This document shows positions 8,065 to 13,726 of a stretch of 15,386 nucleotides of DNA, one piece after another (within the stretch, counting starts at the first letter, position 1; every line of letters starts with the position of its first letter). A model generated the notes under the pieces. The model had not been told where the DNA came from and searched no databases. It saw only the letters and a program-made list of their open reading frames with translations. The stretch is from NCBI GenBank assembly GCA_019323495.1, contig JAHWHE010000082.1, forward strand, positions 1-15,386, read 5' to 3'. A program made the position numbers and the translations under genes. This DNA comes from Candidatus Woesearchaeota archaeon (GTDB lineage: Archaea > Nanobdellota > Nanobdellia > Woesearchaeales > WJKV01).

Positions 8065-8913
8065 ATGGCTGAAATTAATAAAAAACCAAATAAGTCCAAT
8101 AAAATCAGCGTGACTTTTCTTTCCTCGTATCTTTACTGCAAAAGAAAACTTTTTATCGAGCAGGTTCTTGGAATCAAAGAGATGCCAAAGCATGCGACAG
8201 TCGTGGGAAATATAAGACATGATGTCTTAAACTTGGTTAACAGGCAAGAGCAAGGCTTGGTCTGCAGCATAAGACCGGAAAACAAAGAAAAAATAAATCT
8301 TATTTACAAGGAAATATACAGTAAGAATTTGAAGAACGCCATCAAGATAAACAGGAATTTGCTCTATAACCTGGACTTAAACTTGGTTGATGTGTACAAG
8401 CAATTGTGGACCTTTTTCAATGAAGAAGCTGTCGCAAGAGCGAATAATATTGTTTCTTTTGTCAATAAACGCAACATTTTTGGCGCGGAACTTTGGGAAA
8501 AGCTGATGCCAAAGATAGAATCCGAGGTTTTCGTGGACAGCGATGAATTGGAAATGAAAGGAAAAATAGACAGGCTAGAGAAATATGACGATGGCTTTGT
8601 CCCGGTCGAGGTCAAGACGGGGAAAGCTCCGAAAGATGGTGTTTGGGAAGGTCATTTGATACAAATCGCAGCGTACATGCTTTTGCTGGAGAGTAAATTC
8701 AAGAAGGCTGCGAAAGAAGGCGTGGTTGATTACATCAATGAGAATGCTAAAAGAACAGTAAAAATGAATCCTTTTTTGAAAGAAGAAGTCATTAAATTAA
8801 AAGACAGAGTAAAAGAGTTGTTGAACAGCACCCAACTTCCTCCTATGTGCAGCCAAGAAAAGAAGTGTGAAATGTGCGGCATACGAAAAGAATGCTTCGA
8901 TCTTGACAATTAG
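8065..8913 (+). CDS. Cas4-like Fe-S PD-(D/E)XK (RecB-family) nuclease, no CRISPR nearby
   Basis: A probable single-strand DNA exonuclease of the Cas4/RecB-like family, 282 residues. The Cas4 hallmarks are in order: C25 in SYLYCKRKLF; H52 in GNIRHDVL; D169 in KGKIDRL; the E-x-K pair E182/K184 in VEVKTGKAP; and Q200-x3-Y204. Near the end, C268-x2-C271-x5-C277 would bind a 4Fe-4S cluster together with C25. An additional C262 precedes this group. A middle segment of about 100 residues between H52 and D169 is longer than in compact Cas4 proteins. No cas1, cas2 or repeat array is in view, so this is best called a solo Cas4-like nuclease, perhaps for repair or replication. A GTG at 8062 could also be the start; the ATG next to it is preferred. 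Confidence 0.82.
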   Translation: MAEINKKPNKSNKISVTFLSSYLYCKRKLFIEQVLGIKEMPKHATVVGNIRHDVLNLVNRQEQGLVCSIRPENKEKINLIYKEIYSKNLKNAIKINRNLLYNLDLNLVDVYKQLWTFFNEEAVARANNIVSFVNKRNIFGAELWEKLMPKIESEVFVDSDELEMKGKIDRLEKYDDGFVPVEVKTGKAPKDGVWEGHLIQIAAYMLLLESKFKKAAKEGVVDYINENAKRTVKMNPFLKEEVIKLKDRVKELLNSTQLPPMCSQEKKCEMCGIRKECFDLDN

Positions 8914-8924
8914 ACAAGGAAATG

Positions 8925-8932
8925 TTTTTATA
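8925..8932 (+). promoter_or_regulatory. TATA-like box of the 76-aa gene
   Basis: TTTTTATA has its centre about 30 nt before the ATG at 8959, and there is no ribosome binding site in between, so the transcript is probably leaderless. The T run could also help terminate the Cas4-like transcript, whose stop codon is only 11 nt before it. Confidence 0.45.
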
Positions 8933-8958
8933 CCCCTGCTTCTTGTAATGACATATCA

Positions 8959-9189
8959 ATGGTTTTGAAAGACTATACTCTAGATTACTCAAAAGAGGAC
9001 TATAAAAGAACAATAGTCACACTTCTAAAGCTAGGAAAAGAAAGGCTGATGCAATTGGCTGAAAAATTCAATGTTGTCTTCACAGTAAGGCCTGAAAAGC
9101 TAAGGCCAATAGACTACGCAGACTCTTTGATGGCAGACGTTCCTAAAGATGCGCTTTTGGAAGAATTAAGCAGGATTGAGAGATCCTGA
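8959..9189 (+). CDS. Conserved-looking small protein, 76 aa, unknown function
   Basis: I do not recognise a family. The protein is soluble, highly charged and mostly helical by composition, with no cysteine and no membrane segment. Residues 26-45 (KERLMQLAEKFNVVFTVRPE) followed by DALLEELSRIE give a helix-extended-helix feel, loosely reminiscent of SAP or Rho-N nucleic-acid-binding modules. The resemblance is too faint to name it. The gene has its own TATA-like box and codon use like its neighbours, which supports it being real. It sits between the Cas4-like nuclease gene and a PRC-barrel gene. Confidence 0.65.
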   Translation: MVLKDYTLDYSKEDYKRTIVTLLKLGKERLMQLAEKFNVVFTVRPEKLRPIDYADSLMADVPKDALLEELSRIERS

Positions 9190-9244
9190 ATTACTGGTTA
9201 AAAATCATCACCTATAGATTACTAAAGGCTGTCGGGCCAGTAAT
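9190..9244 (+). repeat. Inverted repeat, 8 bp arms (ATTACTGG / CCAGTAAT)
   Basis: ATTACTGG at 9190-9197 is perfectly complementary to CCAGTAAT at 9237-9244, with a 39 nt loop. It begins directly after the stop codon of the 76-aa gene, in the 133 bp gap before the PRC-barrel gene. It could be a transcript-end structure or a protein-binding palindrome. An 8 bp match at this distance could also be chance. Confidence 0.35.
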
Positions 9245-9274
9245 ATACACATTTATGACACTGCTACAGAAAGA

Positions 9275-9284
9275 TTTAAATATA
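9275..9284 (+). promoter_or_regulatory. TATA-like box of the PRC-barrel gene
   Basis: TTTAAATATA would start transcription near 9305. That leaves a leader of about 18 nt with AGAGGGG (9313-9319) 3 nt before the ATG. Confidence 0.5.
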
Positions 9285-9322
9285 AAAAAGTTTCTTTCAA
9301 AAAACAAGAATTAGAGGGGAAA

Positions 9323-9586
9323 ATGGCTGAAGAAGAAAAACGAATTTCAAAGGAAATTGTCGGAAAGACAGTAGTAAGCAAAACAGGAAAGAGATTTGGA
9401 GAAGTCAGCGATATTATCTTTGAGACCAGAAGCGGAGAACTAATACACATGGTTTTGAAAAACCCCACTAGCTATGCAGACAAACTTGAACTAGAAAAAG
9501 ACAAAACAGGAAGCATATTGATTCCTTTCAGCGCAGTTATCGCAATGGGCGACTTTATGGTCATAGCAGAAGAAGACATCATATAA
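9323..9586 (+). CDS. PRC-barrel domain protein, 87 aa
   Basis: A single PRC-barrel domain fills nearly the whole protein. The family pattern is visible as IVGKTVVSKTGKRFGEVSDI (12-31), then a beta strand with ELIHMVLKNP, and a closing ILIPFSAVIAMGDFMVIAEE. Archaeal stand-alone PRC-barrel proteins include CdpB-type partners of the SepF/FtsZ division machinery as well as uncharacterised ones, so a division role is possible but not shown here. It has its own promoter and ribosome binding site and lies 97 bp upstream of rfcS, which has a separate TATA-like box. I am confident of the fold, not of the role. Confidence 0.82.
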   Translation: MAEEEKRISKEIVGKTVVSKTGKRFGEVSDIIFETRSGELIHMVLKNPTSYADKLELEKDKTGSILIPFSAVIAMGDFMVIAEEDII

Positions 9587-9629
9587 ATTTCTCCCATTCT
9601 ACTTATAATATTAGATGATTTAGGCTAAT

Positions 9630-9639
9630 TTTTATATAT
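9630..9639 (+). promoter_or_regulatory. TATA-like box of rfcS
   Basis: TTTTATATAT would start transcription near 9660. The leader carries GGGGGA (9675-9680) 3 nt before the ATG at 9684. Confidence 0.5.
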
Positions 9640-9683
9640 GTCCACTAATTTTAGCTTGAAATAAAACCTAATTCGGGGGAATA

Positions 9684-10628
9684 ATGGATAAGATTTGGAC
9701 TGAAAAGTACAGGCCGTCAACTTTTGACGAAGTCAAGGGGCAGAAAGAGATAGTCAAGAGAGTAGAGGCTTTTGTGAACAACAAGAACATGCCCCATTTA
9801 TTGTTTGCAGGACCCGCAGGAGTAGGGAAAACTACCCTCTCTTTAGTCATTGCAAAACAGATGTTTAAAGACAACTGGAAGAACAATTTTCTAGAACTGA
9901 ACGCTTCTGATGAGAGAGGCATTGATGTTGTAAGGACAAAGGTCAAGGATTTCGCAAGAACAAGAAGCATTGCAGAGGTTCCGTTTAAAATAATATATCT
10001 TGATGAATGTGATGCATTGACAAAAGAAGCACAGCACGCATTGAGGAGAACAATGGAACTGTTTACCCAGACATGCAGATTCGTTCTTTCCTGCAACTAC
10101 GGCAGCAAGATCATCGATCCAATACAAAGCAGATGCACCATATTCAAGTTCAAGCCGTTAGAAAAGAAAGACATTTTTGGGTTGATCGATAATATTGCAA
10201 AGAACGAGAATCTAACAGTAGATGAAAATGCCAAAGAGGCATTGTTCGAAGCAAGCAGGGGTGACTGCAGAAGGATGGAGAATATAATGCAGGGCTGCGC
10301 AGCGATCACAAATGAAATCACAGAAGACATTGTTTTTTCAATTGCATCTGCTGCAAAACCAAAAGAGATCAAAGAAATCCTTGAACTGGCGATAAGCGGA
10401 CAGTTCGTCAAGGCAAGAGATGGTTTGCTGAAAGTCATGCAGGATTATGGGCTGTCTGGAATAGATGCGATAGTTCAATTCAACAAAGAGATCTGGTCTT
10501 TGAATATTGATGACAGGAAGAAAATGCAGATGATAGACGCGTGCGGCGAGATTGAGTTCAGGATGGTTGAAGGCAGCGACGAGTTTATCCAATTAGAGGC
10601 CCTTCTTTCTAGGTTCGGGATGAAATAA
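9684..10628 (+). CDS. rfcS: Replication factor C small subunit (clamp loader)
   Basis: The small subunit of the archaeal clamp loader, which opens and places the PCNA ring on primed DNA using ATP. The 314 residues carry EKYRPSTFDEVKGQ (7-20), Walker A GPAGVGKT (43-50), ELNASDERGI (71-80), Walker B IIYLDECDAL (103-112, with DECD), sensor-1 LSCNY (135-139) and the SRC arginine-finger motif (149-151). The C-terminal collar domain runs from about 230 to the end. No intein is present. The large subunit gene is not in this window. The gene has its own promoter and ends 30 bp from the convergent lipoprotein gene. Confidence 0.96.
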   Translation: MDKIWTEKYRPSTFDEVKGQKEIVKRVEAFVNNKNMPHLLFAGPAGVGKTTLSLVIAKQMFKDNWKNNFLELNASDERGIDVVRTKVKDFARTRSIAEVPFKIIYLDECDALTKEAQHALRRTMELFTQTCRFVLSCNYGSKIIDPIQSRCTIFKFKPLEKKDIFGLIDNIAKNENLTVDENAKEALFEASRGDCRRMENIMQGCAAITNEITEDIVFSIASAAKPKEIKEILELAISGQFVKARDGLLKVMQDYGLSGIDAIVQFNKEIWSLNIDDRKKMQMIDACGEIEFRMVEGSDEFIQLEALLSRFGMK

Positions 10629-10630
10629 AG

Positions 10631-10637
10631 AAAAAAA
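10631..10637 (-). terminator. Oligo-T terminator of the lipoprotein cluster
   Basis: On the minus strand a T7 run within CTTTTTTTCTTT follows the last lipoprotein gene by about 20 nt. This fits archaeal T-tract termination. It lies in the short gap between two convergent genes. Confidence 0.45.
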
Positions 10638-10658
10638 GAATTAGAAATAATTAAAATT

Positions 10659-11633
10659 CTAAGTCAGTGCTTCGCTTTGCTTGACAGTTACCTGCGAACT
10701 TATCGTGTTCTCGTAATCGTATTCAAGCTTTATGTTCACGATCTTCTTGAAGTCTGTTTCTGCATCTATCTGCTGTTTGCACCTGATGATTGCGCTTCCT
10801 GTTCTCAGGTCTGCGTATCCTGCACTTTCTGTACCTTCTCTAAGGCCGCTACATTCAAGTCCTGGAAGTCCTGTGTCAACCTCTACGTACACTTTGTCCT
10901 TGTTTATCCTGTTCTTGTCACAGTTTGATCCAAGCTTGTATACTCCGCCATTGCTCCTGTGCTGTATCTTGAATACAAAGCTGATCACGTCTGTGCTTGC
11001 AGCACTTTCTGTGAACTCAATAATGTGAACAGGCGCTCCGCTATTTTGCACTTGTTTTGATTCCTTGACCTCGCAAACACTTGCTGTTGTTGCTCTTAGG
11101 TCCTTTCTTATGCATAACTCGCTTATCACATTAGTCCCATATTTGTAGCATACATCTGCCCTGATAGGATAAGGGACATCTCCAACAACTGTTTTTTCGT
11201 AGTTCAAGCTAGGAAAAAGCACATAAGTCGGGATTGAAGGAATCACATTTCCATCAGGATCCTTTACTTTCGCTATCAAATCTTCTTCTGAATTTTGTAC
11301 AGGATTCGTTAGCCCGAATTCCTTAGGATCTATTCCGCTGATAGCTACTGTCACATCATTTGCAGCAACATCCCATTCTCCGTCATTTATCAATTCAACT
11401 TCTATGTCGAACGGGTCTGCGCCTCCGTCAAACACCTCTGATCTCGGCCTTTCTTCTGTGAATCTCAAGAGCAAGCCTTGGGTTCCTCCTATAAAGGTCT
11501 TCGTAGTAACCTTTCCAGATGTGCCGAAGATGCCTCTTTCTGCACCTTCTCCTCCTGGAGCTTTGCAACCTACAATGATCATTGCACCTAAAACCACTGC
11601 GATTATTAATGCGATTGTTAGATATTTTTTCAT
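10659..11633 (-). CDS. Predicted surface lipoprotein, paralogue 1 (last in cluster)
   Basis: Unknown function; 324 residues. A signal peptide (1-22) ends in a lipobox with Cys at 23 (IIVGC), so the mature protein should be lipid-anchored outside the membrane. A probable Ig/CARDB-like beta domain follows (VELINDGEWDVAANDVTVAISG, roughly 78-100). The hairpin CYKYGTNVISELC has C162-x11-C174. A linker GAPVHIIEF (199-207) leads to a second domain with C238, C261 and C285, ending in IKLEYDYENT. The same order of landmarks occurs in the next two genes, so they are paralogues. It has the best ribosome binding site of the window, AAGGAGGT, 7 nt before the ATG, and lies 22 bp after the preceding lipoprotein gene. 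No enzyme motif is seen. Confidence 0.8.
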   Translation of the reverse strand: MKKYLTIALIIAVVLGAMIIVGCKAPGGEGAERGIFGTSGKVTTKTFIGGTQGLLLRFTEERPRSEVFDGGADPFDIEVELINDGEWDVAANDVTVAISGIDPKEFGLTNPVQNSEEDLIAKVKDPDGNVIPSIPTYVLFPSLNYEKTVVGDVPYPIRADVCYKYGTNVISELCIRKDLRATTASVCEVKESKQVQNSGAPVHIIEFTESAASTDVISFVFKIQHRSNGGVYKLGSNCDKNRINKDKVYVEVDTGLPGLECSGLREGTESAGYADLRTGSAIIRCKQQIDAETDFKKIVNIKLEYDYENTISSQVTVKQSEALT

Positions 11634-11640
11634 TTTATCA

Positions 11641-11648
11641 ACCTCCTT
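11641..11648 (-). promoter_or_regulatory. Consensus Shine-Dalgarno site AAGGAGGT
   Basis: A full match to the archaeal anti-Shine-Dalgarno complement, with 7 nt to the ATG at 11633. It fixes that start and shows that internal operon genes here use this mechanism. Confidence 0.75.
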
Positions 11649-11655
11649 GATATTA

Positions 11656-12633
11656 TTAAGTAAATATGCTTTCGATTATGACTGGCTGTGCAACTGACTG
11701 TACAACATTGTAAGCAATCTCAATGTTCACCACTGTGTTGATATCTGGAGCTATCGGGAGCTCTTCTTTGTTGTAACAAGTCAAAACTGGCTCTTCTAAT
11801 CTTTCAATATTGAACTTCTGGTTGCTGTCTCTTAAGCTCGTCAACAAAGGACATTCCAATTCCTCGCCCCCCCTGTAATCAACTGACACTATGTCTATTT
11901 TTCCATAATCCAGCCTTTTCAAAGGAACCCCTTCACAAGGATTTCTTGGGCTTGCGCTTTCTGAATCGAATATCCTTAGATTTGCTGAGTTGTCCACTTG
12001 CTTTAGATAAATATCGAAACGCGCCCTGACTGCATTCTCGCTCGCCCTTACTGTCCTGTAATCTACTCTTGTGATTGCAAGAGGGGCGCCCTGTCCGTGT
12101 TCATAAGTTATAGATGCTTCTTTTGGGCATCCGTTCGGCTCTACCTCTGTGCTGGTGTCCAGACAAACTGGGAAACTTGCTTTTGTGCTGTAATCATAAC
12201 ACATAGTAATTATCGTGTCCTGCTGCAATTTTGGTGTTCCTAGGTTTTCTATATTTGCTTGGTCAGGTATGCCTGTAAACGATACCATCTGCGAGATACC
12301 TGGAGAGAATTTCGTCTTGCCCTGCAACGGATCTGACAAGGATCTGCTCACATCTACACCATAATCAAGAAATTTAGGATCAAAGCCGCTCAAGTAAAAA
12401 TCAACACTGTCAGGAGTGTGCCTTCCTAGATTTTCTACTTCTGCCAAAATAGTAACAGGCTGGTCAGGGGTTACAAACATTGTGCCTGGCTCTTCCAGCT
12501 TGATATTTATTCCCCTTATTCCTTTCAAATAATCCGCTTCGATATCTGCTGCTGTTTTATCTTTACCTGTACAGGCTGAAAACACTACAAGTAATAGAAC
12601 TAATGCTACTATTATGAACTTTTGGCATTTCAC
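11656..12633 (-). CDS. Predicted surface lipoprotein, paralogue 2
   Basis: Unknown function; 325 residues, GTG start. The signal peptide ends in VFSAC with the lipid-attachment Cys at 21. The first domain shows EVENLGRHTPDSVDFYLSGFDP (65-86), which matches the N-x-G beta region of its neighbours. The hairpin CYDYSTKASFPVC has C145-x11-C157, followed by C169 and the linker GAPLAITRV (182-190). The second domain has C233, C261 and C286 and ends IEIAYNVVQS. Apart from the anchor Cys and a Cys at position 3 of the signal peptide, there are six cysteines in the same order as in paralogue 1, enough for three disulphides. The site AAAGGTGAA (12640-12648) precedes the GTG by 6 nt and decides the start. 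A TATA-like box lies upstream, in the 73 bp gap after paralogue 3. Confidence 0.8.
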   Translation of the reverse strand: MKCQKFIIVALVLLLVVFSACTGKDKTAADIEADYLKGIRGINIKLEEPGTMFVTPDQPVTILAEVENLGRHTPDSVDFYLSGFDPKFLDYGVDVSRSLSDPLQGKTKFSPGISQMVSFTGIPDQANIENLGTPKLQQDTIITMCYDYSTKASFPVCLDTSTEVEPNGCPKEASITYEHGQGAPLAITRVDYRTVRASENAVRARFDIYLKQVDNSANLRIFDSESASPRNPCEGVPLKRLDYGKIDIVSVDYRGGEELECPLLTSLRDSNQKFNIERLEEPVLTCYNKEELPIAPDINTVVNIEIAYNVVQSVAQPVIIESIFT

Positions 12634-12684
12634 GCGTTATTCACCTTTTTTACTGTATTTTTCACAGGATTTAATAGTTATATC

Positions 12685-12695
12685 ATATATAAAGG
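12685..12695 (-). promoter_or_regulatory. TATA-like box inside the lipoprotein cluster
   Basis: On the minus strand CCTTTATATAT would start transcription near 12663, about 30 nt before the GTG of paralogue 2. The last two lipoproteins may therefore be made independently of the large protein and paralogue 3. Confidence 0.45.
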
Positions 12696-12706
12696 TTTCT
12701 GAACAG

Positions 12707-13726
12707 CTATCTTGGTTTTTGAATAGTAACTGTCTCCTTGTCTGAAATCCTGTAACCATAATCTAATGTAATGATCAAAGGGGTTTTATAAGCAACCTTT
12801 TCTTTGATCCCGCTAATTGTGCAGATTATCTTTGATCCGCCTGATTCTAGATGCGGAGGTCTCAATCTTGGCTGGCAAACAATATTGCCCGATGTTTGGT
12901 TTGTTGCGCTGTCGTATTTGTAATCTGTTGACAATTGCAAGCTGAAATCGAACGCATTTAAAACATCAATTGGCTTGTGCGAACCAAATTTGTATTCGCC
13001 TTTGCATACAGAATCTATGTTCGAGCTATCCCCTGATTTAAGATATCTAAAGACTTCGCCTTCACCATAATTTTCAATCTCTATCTGGAAGGTGATTGAA
13101 CTTGTTTCCTCATCAATCGGGCTTATGCTTTCTTCTACCCTGTCAATAACCAGAGGGGCGCCCTGACCTTGGGAAAGGTTGAGTTCGACGTTCAAGTCCT
13201 CGAAATTGCATGTTCCAGGCCCCATCCTCGGACCAACGCAAGCCAATAAAGTTGCCTGGCTTTTGTAGTGATAGCAAGCATTCGCAGTCACTGTTGCTTC
13301 AACCCCTGCCTGCCCAGGAACCTTGCCTGCCTTAAAATCGTATACTTCTGGGATCTCAATAAAACCTCCCTGCGGATTGAAGAAGCTCTTTCCTTTTAGC
13401 AATGGAATTTTTCTTGTGTCTGCCCCTGCCCTTAATGAAATTAATTGCGATGGGAAATTTATGCGCAAAACACCATCGTCAACATCGTATGCGCCTTTAT
13501 TCTGCAGATCTATCTGCAATATGAACAAATCATTTTCAAACAAATCATAATTAGGAGTGTCTATGAACTTCATTTCCAGCCCTTCGTAGCCAACTCTGTA
13601 GTCAGGAAGTATTCCTTGTTTTTCTCCTGAGAAATCGAAATCGCAGCTTACTATCAGCACTAAGACAATTAACAAAAACATCGCCAAAATCAAATTAGTT
13701 TTCTTGAGCTTAAGTTTGTGTAACAT
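12707..13726 (-). CDS. Predicted surface lipoprotein, paralogue 3
   Basis: Unknown function; 339 residues from the ATG at 13726. A lysine-rich start and hydrophobic stretch end in LIVSC, with the anchor Cys at 28. The first domain includes LQIDLQNKGAYDVDDGVLRI (70-89). The hairpin CYHYKSQATLLAC has C151-x11-C163, followed by C173 and the linker GAPLVIDRV (189-197). The second domain has C241, C284 and C302 and ends ITLDYGYRIS. A GTG at 13744 is also in frame, but it would add six residues before a normal signal peptide and a longer overlap, so the ATG is preferred. The start overlaps the end of the large Cys-rich gene by 17 bp, so the two are probably translated in a coupled way. Confidence 0.8.
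   Translation of the reverse strand: MLHKLKLKKTNLILAMFLLIVLVLIVSCDFDFSGEKQGILPDYRVGYEGLEMKFIDTPNYDLFENDLFILQIDLQNKGAYDVDDGVLRINFPSQLISLRAGADTRKIPLLKGKSFFNPQGGFIEIPEVYDFKAGKVPGQAGVEATVTANACYHYKSQATLLACVGPRMGPGTCNFEDLNVELNLSQGQGAPLVIDRVEESISPIDEETSSITFQIEIENYGEGEVFRYLKSGDSSNIDSVCKGEYKFGSHKPIDVLNAFDFSLQLSTDYKYDSATNQTSGNIVCQPRLRPPHLESGGSKIICTISGIKEKVAYKTPLIITLDYGYRISDKETVTIQKPR

Noticed and set aside
8065..8913. CRISPR-Cas locus around the Cas4-like gene
   Set aside because: No repeat-spacer array and no other cas gene is visible anywhere in the window.
9205..9212. Possible C/D box sRNA on the minus strand (GTGATGA C box)
   Set aside because: No D box (CTGA) is found at suitable spacing downstream, and there is no second C'/D' pair.
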